Below, piece after piece: positions 44,016 through 54,033 of a stretch of 64,000 nt of DNA. The notes under the pieces were generated by a model. That model was given only the letters and a program-made list of their open reading frames with translations. It was not told the DNA's origin and did no database searches. The translations under genes were made by a program, and so were the position numbers. Every line of letters starts with the position of its first letter. The stretch's first letter is position 1. The stretch is from NCBI RefSeq assembly GCF_000622325.1, contig NZ_JASE01000005.1:3472001-3536000 (forward strand). Direction: 5' to 3'. Source of the stretch: Sulfitobacter geojensis. GTDB taxonomy: Bacteria > Pseudomonadota > Alphaproteobacteria > Rhodobacterales > Rhodobacteraceae.

Positions 44016-45875
44016 ATGGACGATCAGAACAAAAATCTTATCCTCGCAACAGCACTCAGCTTTGTTGTGATCCTGATCTGGTTCGTCCTTTTTCCGCCGC
44101 CGGAACCGGATACCCCTGTCGACGGCACGGTCCAGACTACCGCAAACACGCCCGCTGATGCCACGGTTCCTGTCGTAACGGCAGAAGGCGACGCCCCTGC
44201 TGTGATCAGCACCGCGCCCCAAACACGTACCGAAGCGCTTCAGGCTGCCCCTCGCGTTCAGATCGAAACACCCAGCCTGACCGGCTCTATCTCCCTGATG
44301 GGCGGGCGGATCGACGATCTGCAACTCAAGGGCTACCGGACGTCGACCGATGATGGCGCGCCTATCGTGACCATGTTGTCGCCTCAGGGCTCGCTTGACG
44401 CCTATTACGCCTTGCAAGGTTGGGCCGCAGGCGCGGGCATTGAAGCCAACGCTGTTCCGGGCCCCGACACGCAATGGACACTCAGCGCGGGCGATATCCT
44501 GGGCGTTGGCAACCCTGTTTCCCTAAGCTGGGACAACGGTGCCGGACAGACCTTTGGTCGCACAATTTCTGTCGACGAAAACTTCATGTTCTCGATGTCG
44601 CAAACCGTAACCAACAATGGCGACGCACCTGTCACTCTCGCACCTTACGGGATGATCGTTCAGCACACACAGCCCGATGATTTGGAAAACTTCTTTATTC
44701 TGCACGAAGGTGCTGTTGCCATCGCGGATGACGAACTGTCCGAAACCGACTGGGACGACATTGCCGAAGCCGAAGTTGACCCAGCATGGGGCCGTCAGGC
44801 CATCGTCCAAGAGGACGTGACCCAAGGCTGGATCGGCTTTACCGACCACTTCTGGCAGGCCATTCTGATCCCAAGCGAAGGGCAAACATTTGATCAGGCA
44901 CTGACCTATGACGCCCGCAGCGACATCTATCGTGCGGTGACGCGCCTGCCCACCCAAACCATCGCCGCAGGTGCATCGACGGAGGTCACGACCCAACTGT
45001 TTGCAGGTGCAAAAGAATGGGCAATCCTGCGCGATTACGAAGACGCAGGCGTTCCGAAATTCATCGACAGCATTGACTGGGGCTGGTTCTTTTTCCTGAC
45101 CAAGCCGATCTTCTGGCTGTTGCACGAAATCAACAAACTGATTGGTAACATGGGCTGGGCCATCATCGGCCTGACGCTGATCATCAAGGCTGTGCTCTTC
45201 CCGCTGGCCTATAAATCCTATGTGTCCATGGCCAAAATGAAAGAGCTTCAGCCAGAGATGGAAAAGCTCAAGGAAGCCGCAGGCGATGATCGTCAAAAGA
45301 TGCAGCAAGGCATGATGGAGCTGTACAAGAAGAACAAGGTGAACCCCGCCGCGGGTTGTCTGCCGATCCTCTTGCAGATTCCGATCTTCTTCTCGCTCTA
45401 CAAAGTGATCTTTGTCACAATCGAACTGCGTCACGCCCCGTGGTTCGGCGTTTTCCAAGATCTGTCCGCCCCTGATCCAACGTCGATCTTTAACTTCTAC
45501 GGTTTCGCACCTTGGGGCACACCGGAACCCGGCAGCATCATGGCGCTTGTCTTTATCGGTATCCTGCCGCTTTTGCTGGGCATATCCATGTGGTTGCAGC
45601 AGAAACTCAATCCGGCGCCCACCGACCCGACCCAGCAGATGATTTTTGCGTGGATGCCTTGGGTCTTCATGTTCATGCTCGGCAGCTTTGCCAGCGGGCT
45701 GGTCGTCTACTGGATCGCGAACAACACGATCACATTTACCCAGCAATATCTGATCATGCGCAGTCAGGGCTACAAACCCGACCTGATGGGCAACATCAAA
45801 GGCAGCTTTAAACGCAACAAGGCACCCGATGCCGCCAACGCGCCCAAAGCACCGTCCGGCAAGAACAAAAAGTGA
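44016..45875 (+). CDS. yidC: Membrane protein insertase YidC
   Basis: A 619-residue insertase. N-terminal helix (about 8-26) followed by an acidic, alanine-rich linker and the large periplasmic P1 domain (about 75-340), then five helices with the conserved GWAIIGLTLIIKAVLFPL, NPAAGCLPILLQIPIFFSLYK and SGLVVYWIANNTITFTQQ segments, and a basic tail. The ATG at 44016 has AGGTGG eight bases upstream; a GTG four codons earlier is possible. The gap before it (43775-44015) shows no sure gene. The stop overlaps the next start (TGATG). Confidence 0.97.
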   Translation: MDDQNKNLILATALSFVVILIWFVLFPPPEPDTPVDGTVQTTANTPADATVPVVTAEGDAPAVISTAPQTRTEALQAAPRVQIETPSLTGSISLMGGRIDDLQLKGYRTSTDDGAPIVTMLSPQGSLDAYYALQGWAAGAGIEANAVPGPDTQWTLSAGDILGVGNPVSLSWDNGAGQTFGRTISVDENFMFSMSQTVTNNGDAPVTLAPYGMIVQHTQPDDLENFFILHEGAVAIADDELSETDWDDIAEAEVDPAWGRQAIVQEDVTQGWIGFTDHFWQAILIPSEGQTFDQALTYDARSDIYRAVTRLPTQTIAAGASTEVTTQLFAGAKEWAILRDYEDAGVPKFIDSIDWGWFFFLTKPIFWLLHEINKLIGNMGWAIIGLTLIIKAVLFPLAYKSYVSMAKMKELQPEMEKLKEAAGDDRQKMQQGMMELYKKNKVNPAAGCLPILLQIPIFFSLYKVIFVTIELRHAPWFGVFQDLSAPDPTSIFNFYGFAPWGTPEPGSIMALVFIGILPLLLGISMWLQQKLNPAPTDPTQQMIFAWMPWVFMFMLGSFASGLVVYWIANNTITFTQQYLIMRSQGYKPDLMGNIKGSFKRNKAPDAANAPKAPSGKNKK

Positions 45876-46612
45876 TGCAAGTTACGGCGCTCTACCGGCA
45901 TCCGATCAAAAGCCATGGCCGCGAAGCCATGGATCGGGTGCGGCTGGAAGCCGGTCAGTCCATGCCCAACGACCGCCGCTGGGCGGTGGCGCATGACAAT
46001 GCCAAAGCCGACGGGACGAAATGGGCCCCATGCGCCAATTTCAGCATCGGATCGAAAGCGCCCCAGCTTGCAGCCATCAATGCCGTGCTGGACGACGCGA
46101 CGGATACCGTCACCCTGACCCATCCCGACCGTGACCCGTTGACCATCCACCCGATGCGCGATGCAGAACAGTTGATCGCTTGGGTCATGCCTCTTGTGCC
46201 ACAAGATCGCGCCTTGCCTGCACAGGTGATGGAATTGGTCGGACGCGGATTTACCGATGCGCCTTTTGCCTCGATCTCTCTGAACAGCGTCGCCTCCCAT
46301 CGTGCCGTCGAAGCTTTGGCACAATCCGCGCTCTCACACCTGCGCTGGCGGGGCAACATCTGGTTTGCCGGTGCTGCCGCCTGGGATGAATTCGAGTGGC
46401 TTGATCGTGATCTGGCCTTGGGCGGTGCCGTGCTGCGCGTCAAGGAACGTATCAAGCGGTGCAAGGCCACAACAGCGAATCCTGAAACCGGTGCGCGCGA
46501 CGTCGATACCCTGCGGGCGCTGAACATCCTTGGCCATCAGGATTTCGGCGTTTATGTCGAAGTAACGCAAAGCGGCGAGATTGCCGTTGGCGACCAACTG
46601 GAGCTTTTGTGA
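45875..46612 (+). CDS. MOSC-domain protein
   Basis: A 245-residue protein with an N-terminal MOSC beta-barrel domain (MQVTALYRHPIKSHGREAMDRV...) and the MOSC core including RWRGNIWFAG and RCKATTANPETGARD, where the cysteine is the expected sulfur- or molybdenum-cofactor-handling residue. Such proteins act with molybdenum cofactor or in N-hydroxylated compound reduction. It is coupled to yidC in front and to engB behind, a conserved order in Rhodobacterales. Confidence 0.9.
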   Translation: MQVTALYRHPIKSHGREAMDRVRLEAGQSMPNDRRWAVAHDNAKADGTKWAPCANFSIGSKAPQLAAINAVLDDATDTVTLTHPDRDPLTIHPMRDAEQLIAWVMPLVPQDRALPAQVMELVGRGFTDAPFASISLNSVASHRAVEALAQSALSHLRWRGNIWFAGAAAWDEFEWLDRDLALGGAVLRVKERIKRCKATTANPETGARDVDTLRALNILGHQDFGVYVEVTQSGEIAVGDQLELL

Positions 46613-47262
46613 TGCAACTCGCCTTTCCCGTGGCCGAAGAACCCGATCCGCAAACCTTGGAAAAGGGCCGCCTGCTGTTTGCCGGTGAAACCGCTTTTGT
46701 CAAAGGTGTGGTCGCCATGGATGGCCTGCCCGACCCTGACCGGATGGAAGTTTGTTTTGCCGGTCGTTCCAATGTCGGGAAATCCACGCTGATCAATGCC
46801 TTGACCGGCATGAAAGCGTTAGCGCGGGCCTCAAACACCCCCGGCCGTACACAGGAAATCAATTTTTTCACGGCTGCTGACGCACATTACCTCGTCGATC
46901 TGCCGGGCTATGGCTATGCCAACGCCCCCATTCCGGTCGTCGAAAAATGGCAACGGTTGTTAAAACAGTACCTGAGCGGGCGCCAAACCCTGCGCCGCGC
47001 CTTTCTGCTGATTGATGCACGCCACGGCGTGAAAAAAGTCGATGAAGAAATCATGAGCCTGCTGGACAGTTCCGCGCTGACCTTTCAGGTCGTGTTGACC
47101 AAGGCCGACAAGGTCAAGGAAGTCGACCGCGAGAAAGTGCTGGATCAGGTACGCGGCGCGCTGTCAAAACACCCTGCTGCCTATCCCGAAATTGTGGTGA
47201 CCTCATCGGAAAAAGGCTGGGGCATCCCGACGCTTCGTGCCATCATCGCCACACTCGAATAA
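46612..47262 (+). CDS. engB: Ribosome biogenesis GTPase EngB (YihA/YsxC)
   Basis: A 216-residue GTPase needed for large-subunit assembly. G1 [10 protein letters not shown]2 around RTQEINFF, G3 DLPGYGYA, G4 TKADK and G5 SSEKGWG are all present. The ATG overlaps the MOSC gene stop (TGATG); a GTG one codon earlier is possible. Confidence 0.96.
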   Translation: MQLAFPVAEEPDPQTLEKGRLLFAGETAFVKGVVAMDGLPDPDRMEVCFAGRSNVGKSTLINALTGMKALARASNTPGRTQEINFFTAADAHYLVDLPGYGYANAPIPVVEKWQRLLKQYLSGRQTLRRAFLLIDARHGVKKVDEEIMSLLDSSALTFQVVLTKADKVKEVDREKVLDQVRGALSKHPAAYPEIVVTSSEKGWGIPTLRAIIATLE

Positions 47263-47291
47263 CCCAAGACAAGCCATGAGAACCCAAGACA
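47261..47291. repeat. 11-base direct repeat with 20-base period across the argB start
   Basis: AACCCAAGACA occurs at 47261-47271 and 47281-47291. The repeat unit includes ATG 47276; a second ATG follows at 47291. Both codons are in the argB frame, so the duplication affects start choice. Confidence 0.7.
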
Positions 47292-48139
47292 TGAACCGCG
47301 ACTGGATTTCCACCGCACAGACGCTGTCACAGGCCCTGCCCTATCTTCAACGCTACGCCGACGCCACAGTTGTCATCAAACTGGGCGGTCACGCCATGGG
47401 CAGCGACGAAGCGATGGATGAATTTGCCCGCGACGTCGCCCTGATGCGGCAGGTCGGTGTGAACCCTGTTGTCGTCCATGGCGGCGGACCGATGATCAAC
47501 GACATGCTGGGCCGGTTGAATATCAAATCCGACTTCAAGAATGGCAAGCGTGTGACAGATGCCGCAACCATGGAAGTGGTCGAAATGGTGCTGTCCGGTC
47601 TGGTAAATTCCCGAATCGTACAGGCGATTTCCGAACAGGGTGGCCGCGCGGTTGGCCTGTCGGGTAAGGATTCCGGCCTGATCATTTGTGAACCCGAAGA
47701 TCCCGAATTGGGACTTGTAGGCAAGCCGGTCAAAATTGATCCCCGTATCCTGCGTGATCTGGCGGAAAAGGACATCATCCCCGTCATTGCCCCTCTTGGC
47801 ATGGGCACGGATGGCGAAACCTTTAATATCAACGGCGATACCGCTGCCGGGGCCATCGCCGCTGCGCTACAGGCCGACCGGTTGTTGTTGTTGACCGATG
47901 TGGCCGGCGTCAAAAATGCCGAGGGCGATGTGTTGACCGAACTGTCTGCTTCGCAAATCGACGCAATGATTGCCGATGGCAGTATTGCCGGCGGTATGAT
48001 TCCCAAGACGCAGACCGCGCTTGATGCATTGGCCGGTGGCGTGCGGGCTGCGGTTATTCTGGACGGGCGCGCGCCCAATGCCTGTCTGCTAGAGTTGTTC
48101 ACCGAACATGGTGCAGGCAGCATCATCCGGCGCGGATGA
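47291..48139 (+). CDS. argB: Acetylglutamate kinase
   Basis: A 282-residue enzyme phosphorylating N-acetylglutamate in arginine synthesis. Family motifs: [10 protein letters not shown] at about 29-38, [22 protein letters not shown] and the C-terminal [23 protein letters not shown] prefer the ATG at 47291 (MNRDW), since the alphaproteobacterial ArgB sequences I recall begin near this point; the ATG at 47276 would add five residues. The stop overlaps the start of the Fe-S protein gene (ATGA). Confidence 0.96.
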   Translation: MNRDWISTAQTLSQALPYLQRYADATVVIKLGGHAMGSDEAMDEFARDVALMRQVGVNPVVVHGGGPMINDMLGRLNIKSDFKNGKRVTDAATMEVVEMVLSGLVNSRIVQAISEQGGRAVGLSGKDSGLIICEPEDPELGLVGKPVKIDPRILRDLAEKDIIPVIAPLGMGTDGETFNINGDTAAGAIAAALQADRLLLLTDVAGVKNAEGDVLTELSASQIDAMIADGSIAGGMIPKTQTALDALAGGVRAAVILDGRAPNACLLELFTEHGAGSIIRRG

Positions 48140-48789
48140 ACTTTGCGGCCCTTGAACAGACCGCCAAGGCCCGCCACCTGACAGTGCTTGGTGGCTTCCA
48201 CCCAGAAACGACCGACAACACGCCTGAGGGCTGCAAGACACTGGTGTTACTGGGACCGGACGAACCGGTATTCTGGCCCGCCTTCACGCGCTCCCCTGAA
48301 TGGCAAGACGGCGCACCTGATCCTATGGACCGCTGGTCGACACGCGTCATCACAGATTTGGCCGCCGGGTTGAACGCGCAACCGCTCTACCCGTTTGGCG
48401 GTGCCCCTTTTCAGCCGTTCTATTCCTGGGCGTTGCGCACGGGGCGTATTCACGCGTCACCGGTGCAATTTCTGGTACACGATCAAGCGGGGCTGTTCGT
48501 GTCCTTTCGCGGCGCTTTGGCGCTTTATGATCACATTGAGTTGCCGCCGGCACCGCCGCCGCCCTGTGCGCGCTGCATCTCGCAACCGTGCAAGACCGCA
48601 TGCCAGTCAGGCGCCTTGACCCCCGCAGGGTATGACGTGCCGCTGTGTAAGTCGTTTTTGGGCACACCCGAGGGCGCAGAAAACCTTGCGACCGGATGCA
48701 ATGTGCGCAGGGCGTGCCCTGTGTCACAGAAGTTTGGCCGTTTGCCGGCACAATCCGCCTATCACATGCGCCAGTTCAAAGGAGCCTGA
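48136..48789 (+). CDS. Ferredoxin-like iron-sulfur protein, QueG-related, function unknown
   Basis: A 217-residue protein. The C-terminal third carries seven cysteines: C144-x2-C147-x4-C152-x3-C156, then C171, C188 and C194, including [16 protein letters not shown]. This resembles the cluster-binding end of epoxyqueuosine reductase but lacks its cobalamin domain; the first 135 residues match no family I know. Two [4Fe-4S] clusters are possible, though the cysteine spacing is not the classic ferredoxin pattern. It overlaps argB by four bases, an arrangement I recall in related genomes. Function not assigned. Confidence 0.72.
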   Translation: MNFAALEQTAKARHLTVLGGFHPETTDNTPEGCKTLVLLGPDEPVFWPAFTRSPEWQDGAPDPMDRWSTRVITDLAAGLNAQPLYPFGGAPFQPFYSWALRTGRIHASPVQFLVHDQAGLFVSFRGALALYDHIELPPAPPPPCARCISQPCKTACQSGALTPAGYDVPLCKSFLGTPEGAENLATGCNVRRACPVSQKFGRLPAQSAYHMRQFKGA

Positions 48790-48791
48790 GA

Positions 48792-49283
48792 ATGAAACGT
48801 CTGATCCTGATGCGCCATGCCAAATCCGATTGGTCCGGTGGCCCCGCCAATGACCATGACCGCCCGCTGAATCCGCGCGGGCGCAAGGCAGCGGCAGCAT
48901 TGGGCGGATGGTTGTCGAGCCATGAAATTGTCCCGGACCAAGTGCTGAGCAGTACATCGGCACGCACCACCGAAACGCTCAAGCGGTTGAACCTGCCCCC
49001 CGAAATCGACACACAGTTTCTGCGCACGCTCTACCTCGCACCCGCAGAGGTGATCCTAAACGCCTTGCAGGAGGCAAAGGGTGATTGTGTTTTGATGATC
49101 GGCCATAACCCCGGCATCGGCATGACGGCCGAAGCAATACTGGAATCACTGCCCGCGCATCCCAAATTCACGGCCTATCCCAGCGGCGCAACACTGGTGG
49201 CAGACTTCGACATCGCGGACTGGTCACAGGCGGACTGGGGAAACGCAAACGCGCGACACTTTACAGTGCCGCGCGATCTTTAA
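48792..49283 (+). CDS. SixA-type histidine phosphatase
   Basis: A 163-residue phosphatase of the histidine phosphatase superfamily. The catalytic RHA motif is at the start (LMRHAKSDW, H9) with the second histidine in MIGHNPGIG, and the conserved STSARTTET lies between. SixA removes phosphate from phosphohistidine in phosphorelays; other small phosphatases share the fold. GGAG precedes the ATG at about eight bases. It is followed by a 23-base hairpin repeat and then a convergent transporter operon. Confidence 0.87.
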   Translation: MKRLILMRHAKSDWSGGPANDHDRPLNPRGRKAAAALGGWLSSHEIVPDQVLSSTSARTTETLKRLNLPPEIDTQFLRTLYLAPAEVILNALQEAKGDCVLMIGHNPGIGMTAEAILESLPAHPKFTAYPSGATLVADFDIADWSQADWGNANARHFTVPRDL

Positions 49284-49286
49284 TGC

Positions 49287-49309
49287 CGTAGGGCGGGGTT
49301 CACCCCGCC
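49287..49309. repeat. Dispersed 23-bp hairpin repeat, copy 1
   Basis: Identical to 58855-58877. The core GGCGGGG-TTCA-CCCCGCC makes a 7-bp stem with a 4-base loop. It sits between convergent stops (49283 and 49316) and probably acts as a bidirectional transcription end or mRNA-stabilising structure. Confidence 0.75.
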
Positions 49310-49315
49310 ACAGGT

Positions 49316-50083
49316 TCAGTGGCCCAGAATCTGGCTCAGGAACAACTGCGTCCGTGGGGACTGCGGGTTGTTAAAGAACTCTTCGGGTTCGTTCTGCTCC
49401 ACGATCTGACCTTCATCCATAAAGATAACGCGGTTCGCGACCTGACGGGCAAAACCCATTTCGTGCGTCACGCAAAGCATCGTCATGCCTTCTTCGGCAA
49501 GCTCGATCATCGTGTCCAGAACCTCTTTGATCATCTCGGGGTCCAGCGCCGATGTTGGTTCGTCGAATAACATGATCCGCGGCTTCATGCACAAAGACCG
49601 CGCAATCGCCACACGCTGCTGCTGACCACCTGACAACTGGCCGGGGAACTTGTTCGCCTGATCGGGGATCTTCACCTTTTCAAGGTAATGCATCGCCACT
49701 TCTTCGGCTTCTTTCTTGGGCGTTTTACGCACCCAGATCGGGGCCAATGTCAGGTTCTCAAGGATTGTCAGATGTGGGAACAGGTTGAAGTGCTGGAAAC
49801 ACATGCCAACCTCGGACCGGATCTTGTCGATGTTTTTAAGGTCCGAGGACAACAGCGTGCCATCCACGGTAATGGACCCTTTCTGGTGTTCTTCCAGCGC
49901 GTTGATACAGCGGATCAGCGTCGATTTCCCCGACCCCGACGGCCCGCAAATCACGATGCGCTCGCCCTGATACACTGTCAGGTCAATATCACGCAGCACG
50001 TGGAAGGAACCGTACCATTTGTTCATGTTCTGGATCGAAATCGCGACTTCGTCCGACACTTTCATCTTTGCAGCTTCGGCCAT
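49316..50083 (-). CDS. aapP: General amino-acid ABC transporter ATPase (AapP/BztD)
   Basis: A 255-residue ATPase of the polar amino-acid class. Walker [11 protein letters not shown]-loop [11 protein letters not shown], signature [15 protein letters not shown], Walker [15 protein letters not shown], switch CVTHEMGFA. Last gene of the leftward aapJQMP operon, powering uptake of broad L-amino acids. It starts 48 bases after the aapM stop. Confidence 0.95.
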   Translation of the reverse strand: MAEAAKMKVSDEVAISIQNMNKWYGSFHVLRDIDLTVYQGERIVICGPSGSGKSTLIRCINALEEHQKGSITVDGTLLSSDLKNIDKIRSEVGMCFQHFNLFPHLTILENLTLAPIWVRKTPKKEAEEVAMHYLEKVKIPDQANKFPGQLSGGQQQRVAIARSLCMKPRIMLFDEPTSALDPEMIKEVLDTMIELAEEGMTMLCVTHEMGFARQVANRVIFMDEGQIVEQNEPEEFFNNPQSPRTQLFLSQILGH

Positions 50084-50130
50084 TTTCAGCCTCCTTTTAA
50101 TGCGTTGTCGCTTTGCGCTCTAGGCGCAGC

Positions 50131-51429
50131 TTAACGGTGATCTGTCGCAAGGCGGCGTTCCAGCCACTGCGAATATTGTGAGATGCCGTAGCAAACGACA
50201 AAGAAAACAGCACAAGCAAACAGGAACAATTCCCAGTACAGGCCCGCCCAGTCGGTCGAGGCAAGGATCGGTCCACGGATCATGCCGATGATGTCGAACA
50301 TCGAAATAACCGAAACCAGCGTGGTATCTTTGAACAGGCCCACCGCGATGTTCACGATCCCCGGGATGGAAATCTTGAGCGCTTGCGGCAGGATGATCAG
50401 GCGCATCGCCTGTGCATAATCCAGCCCCAGTGAATCCGCCGCCTCGTATTGACCCTTTGGCAGGGCCGCAAGACCGCCGCGGATCACCTCGGCAATATAG
50501 GCCGACGAGAACATCGTGATCATAATCACAACGCGGATGAACAAATCGACCGTGCGTTCCGGCGGGAAGAAGTAGGACAACATCACGCTTGCCACAAACA
50601 GCAGGGTGATCAGTGGCACACCGCGAATGAACTCGATGAAGATCACACAAAGGTATTTGATCAGCGGCATCGAGGACTGCCGCCCCAATGCGAGTACGAT
50701 GCCCAAAGGCAGGGAAAGCGATACGCAGGTCACCCCCAGCATCATGTTCAGCATGTAGCCGCCCAAATCACGTGAAGGCACGGCCGACAGGAATGTCTCT
50801 TCCGGTGTCAGGGCGGGCACGATAAAGCCCGCGATCCACCACGTGACCATCGCCGCCGCGATGCCACCGAAAAATCCGATTGCAAAGCTGCGCGTGACAA
50901 AACGTGCGTAGACGAAATAGCCGACAACGAAACCGATCATGGCAAAGATAGGTGCCCAGATGGTGCCGCCCCAGATCAACCAGAAGGCAACGAACGGAAA
51001 CAAGGCGGTGACGATCAACAGCTTGCGCGGCAAATCAAAGAACAGTACGGGCGCTATCGCTACCAGCATCAAAACAAACGCCAACGTAGGCCGCCAGTAT
51101 TCATCCGCCGGATAGCTGTATCCAAAAATCAGCTGGTCCCAGCGATCGGCAAGCACAGCGAAACATGCACCTTTTGTACCGGCAAGGATTTCACGGCATT
51201 CCGACAGGCTGCCGGCATTCCAGACGCCGTTCACAATCCACGGCACAGTGGCCGACAGGATCAGATAGATGGCGAAAAGCGCAATCAGCGTCAGGGCACC
51301 GTTTGCAGGCGTGGCAAACAGATTGTCACGACCCCATTTCAACGGACCCGCCTCTGTCAACGGGGGGGCCGATTGCGGAATGGTCTCGGTACGGACAAAG
51401 GCAACGGAGTGTGAATGTGTGTCTGACAT
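50131..51429 (-). CDS. aapM: General amino-acid ABC permease (AapM/BztC)
   Basis: A 432-residue permease, longer than ordinary amino-acid permeases because of an extended N-terminal membrane region (helices at about 40-60, 108-160), as in Aap and Bzt transporters. The C-terminal half has the permease core with the coupling loop AADSLGLDYAQAMRLIILPQALK. It follows aapQ by one base. Confidence 0.94.
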   Translation of the reverse strand: MSDTHSHSVAFVRTETIPQSAPPLTEAGPLKWGRDNLFATPANGALTLIALFAIYLILSATVPWIVNGVWNAGSLSECREILAGTKGACFAVLADRWDQLIFGYSYPADEYWRPTLAFVLMLVAIAPVLFFDLPRKLLIVTALFPFVAFWLIWGGTIWAPIFAMIGFVVGYFVYARFVTRSFAIGFFGGIAAAMVTWWIAGFIVPALTPEETFLSAVPSRDLGGYMLNMMLGVTCVSLSLPLGIVLALGRQSSMPLIKYLCVIFIEFIRGVPLITLLFVASVMLSYFFPPERTVDLFIRVVIMITMFSSAYIAEVIRGGLAALPKGQYEAADSLGLDYAQAMRLIILPQALKISIPGIVNIAVGLFKDTTLVSVISMFDIIGMIRGPILASTDWAGLYWELFLFACAVFFVVCYGISQYSQWLERRLATDHR

Positions 51430-51430
51430 C

Positions 51431-52675
51431 TCAGCGCTCCTTCAGTTTCATGGCGTTGTTATAGATGTTCATGCCGGTCGAAATCAGCAGCGAGATGATG
51501 AGATAGAAGGCCATCAACAACAGAACGCATTCAATCGCACGTCCGGTTTGGTTCAATGTAATGCCACCCAGCGTTGCTGTGATGTCAGCGTAACCCACAA
51601 CAATCGCCAAAGACGAGTTTTTGGTGATGTTGAGGTATTGCGAGATCAGCGGCGGGATGATCACCCGCAGGGCTTGGGGCAGAACGACAAGGCTCATCGT
51701 GCGACCGGGGCGTAGGCCCAATGCTGATGCCGCTTCGGTCTGGCCCTTTGACACTGCCTGAATGCCGGCACGGACGTTTTCCGCGATAAAAGCACCGGTA
51801 TAGATCGACAAGGCAAACCACAGCGCGATCAGCGGCGCACCGATTTGCAACCCGCCACGCAGGTTGAACCGGTTGGCAAGCGGATCAGGCATATCCCACG
51901 ACAGGCCAAGGATGAACAAAAGAACCGCCACCGGCACAATCCAGATGGCAATATTGGTATATAGCGTATTGGGGCGCACACCGGTTTCGGCCTGTTTCGC
52001 ATTGGCATTCGCCGTCACGAAACGCGTCGCGAAAAAGGAGGCGACAAGCACCCCGATGACCAGCAACCAGTTCAACCCGCTGCCCTCTTCCCCACCGAAG
52101 CCGCTGGTAAAGAAAGGCGCCGGCACGTAGATGCCGCGGTTGGTAAAGGCAAAGAGACCAGCCAGCAATTCGCGCTCCGGCTCTGCACCCAAGTACAGTT
52201 TCGGGCCGGGCATCACGGCGGTCATGATTGTGAAAATGATGATGATCCAGATCAACACGGGGATGTTGCGAAAGATCTCAACGTAAAAGGCCATCAGTTT
52301 GCTGACCAGCCAGTTGTTCGACAAACGCAGAACACCGGCGATCACACCGAATACCGTCGCTGTGATACACCCCAGAACCGCCACCAAAAGCGTGTTCAGG
52401 ATACCGACCATCGCCGCCCGCAAGTTGCTGGACTGGCTGTTATAATCGATCAGCGTCTGGTTAAGGTCATATCCGGCAGGCGTTCCCAAGAACGCATAGG
52501 AAATGTTAAGCCCCGCAATGCGCAGGTTTTCCGCCAGATTTGAATAAAGTTGGAAGATGGCCAACGCCAGCACGATGGCCGCGATGGCCTGCAACGTTAG
52601 CGACCGATACCGCGAATCATTCAGCAGCATAGATAGCCGGAATGTACCCCCTTGAGGGTCAGTGGTTGTCGACAT
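51431..52675 (-). CDS. aapQ: General amino-acid ABC permease (AapQ/BztB)
   Basis: A 414-residue permease paired with AapM. It has an N-terminal extension (helix about 28-45), a long first periplasmic part, and the coupling loop AASALGLRPGRTMSLVVLPQALR. It is separated from aapJ by 135 bases holding a 14-bp hairpin, so it is probably made at lower level than the binding protein. Confidence 0.94.
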   Translation of the reverse strand: MSTTTDPQGGTFRLSMLLNDSRYRSLTLQAIAAIVLALAIFQLYSNLAENLRIAGLNISYAFLGTPAGYDLNQTLIDYNSQSSNLRAAMVGILNTLLVAVLGCITATVFGVIAGVLRLSNNWLVSKLMAFYVEIFRNIPVLIWIIIIFTIMTAVMPGPKLYLGAEPERELLAGLFAFTNRGIYVPAPFFTSGFGGEEGSGLNWLLVIGVLVASFFATRFVTANANAKQAETGVRPNTLYTNIAIWIVPVAVLLFILGLSWDMPDPLANRFNLRGGLQIGAPLIALWFALSIYTGAFIAENVRAGIQAVSKGQTEAASALGLRPGRTMSLVVLPQALRVIIPPLISQYLNITKNSSLAIVVGYADITATLGGITLNQTGRAIECVLLLMAFYLIISLLISTGMNIYNNAMKLKER

Positions 52676-52770
52676 CAGAAATTTCCCCGTAAACCTTGGC
52701 CGTTGATTTTTATCAGCGCGTTAAACGCGCCCGTGCCAAGTGTGTTTGTTGGTCGTCCAAGCAAAATGCG

Positions 52771-52800
52771 CAGAGGGCGTGGAATGTTCCACGCCCTCTG
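52771..52800 (-). terminator. 14-bp perfect hairpin between aapJ and aapQ
   Basis: CAGAGGGCGTGGAA and its exact complement surround two bases just after the aapJ stop (52811). Only a short T4 appears some way downstream, so partial termination or mRNA protection is likely, giving more binding protein than permease. Confidence 0.65.
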
Positions 52801-52810
52801 GCAGTTGTAT

Positions 52811-53827
52811 TTAACGGAAAGGAGGGCTGTAAAGCAGGCCGCCGTCTGTCCACTGTGCGTTCAGGCCACGGGCCAGACCGATTGGTGTGTCTTCGCCGAT
52901 GTTCTTGGCAAAGATTTCACCATAGTTGCCCTGTGTTTCGATTGCGCGCTTGGCCCAATCTGCGTCCAGACCCAGCATTTCGCCCAATGTCCCTTCGCTG
53001 CCCAACAGGCGCGCGATTTCAGGGTTGGTTGTGCTTGATGTCATTTCGGACACGTTGGCAGAGGAAACGCCCAGCTCTTCAGCTGTGATCAGTGCGTTCA
53101 ATGTCCAGCGGACAATGTCGCCCCATTCGTTGTCGCCGTGGCGAACCAGCGGGCCGAGTGGCTCTTTCGAGATGATTTCCGGCAGCAACGTGTGCTCGCC
53201 CGGGTTCTCGAATGTGGCACGTGTTGACGCCAGACCGGATGCGTCTGTCGTGTATGTGTCACATGCGCCAGCAAGGTACTGCTGTGTGCCTTCGGCGTTT
53301 GTTTCGATTGGCACCGGCTCATAGCTGATGTTGTTGGCACGGAAGAAATCCGCGAGGTTCAGCTCGGTTGTTGTACCGGTCTGGATACAAACGGTCGCGC
53401 CGTCCAGATCCTTGGCCGATGAAACGCCCAGTTCTTTTGGAACCATGAAGCCTTGGCCGTCATAGTAGTTTACGCCAACGAAATCGAACTTGAGGTCGAC
53501 ATCGCGGGACAGGGTCCACGTGGTGTTACGGGCCAGCATGTCGATTTCGCCGGACGCCAGCGCGGTAAAGCGTGTTTTACCGGTTGTCGGAACGAATTCT
53601 ACAGCTGTTGCGTCACCCAGAACGGCGGCGGCAACCGCGCGGCATACCGCAACGTCAAAGCCTTTCCATTCGCCATTGGCATCTGGTGCCGCGAAACCGG
53701 CCAGACCGGTTGTTACACCACAGTTCAGCTTGCCGCGTGCTTTTACGTCGTCAAGTGTCCCTGCAGCAGCAGCGCCAGCTGCCAGAGCGGCGACTGTCAT
53801 TGCGCCGAAAAGTACAGATTTATTCAT
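52811..53827 (-). CDS. aapJ: General amino-acid periplasmic binding protein (AapJ/BztA)
   Basis: A 338-residue secreted binding protein. Signal peptide MNKSVLFGAMTVAALAAGAA with cleavage near AAAAG (about 22). The mature part has DDVKARGKLNCGVTTGLAGFAAPD and later DGATVCIQTGTTTELNLADFF, typical of AapJ/BztA, which bind glutamate, aspartate, their amides and other amino acids. The start at 53827 has GAGGT seven bases upstream; the open frame extends to 53905 without a signal sequence. First gene of the operon, followed by a strong hairpin. Confidence 0.95.
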   Translation of the reverse strand: MNKSVLFGAMTVAALAAGAAAAGTLDDVKARGKLNCGVTTGLAGFAAPDANGEWKGFDVAVCRAVAAAVLGDATAVEFVPTTGKTRFTALASGEIDMLARNTTWTLSRDVDLKFDFVGVNYYDGQGFMVPKELGVSSAKDLDGATVCIQTGTTTELNLADFFRANNISYEPVPIETNAEGTQQYLAGACDTYTTDASGLASTRATFENPGEHTLLPEIISKEPLGPLVRHGDNEWGDIVRWTLNALITAEELGVSSANVSEMTSSTTNPEIARLLGSEGTLGEMLGLDADWAKRAIETQGNYGEIFAKNIGEDTPIGLARGLNAQWTDGGLLYSPPFR

Positions 53828-54033
53828 TGTTACCTCTTCCTGATAATCCGCCACGTTGATGGGCGGTTGAACCGGTGTGTGTAAGCACCGGAGGCGATAC
53901 ATCACGGATCTCTCCGGTCAGTGGCCAGTACTGTGCTCGGATTCCAGTTTGAACGTCAAGGGAGTCTGCCAGAAAATCAGGCAATAACCGCCCTCTACCC
54001 AAGGTAAAGTATGATCAGGAGGCACTGCGCCTG

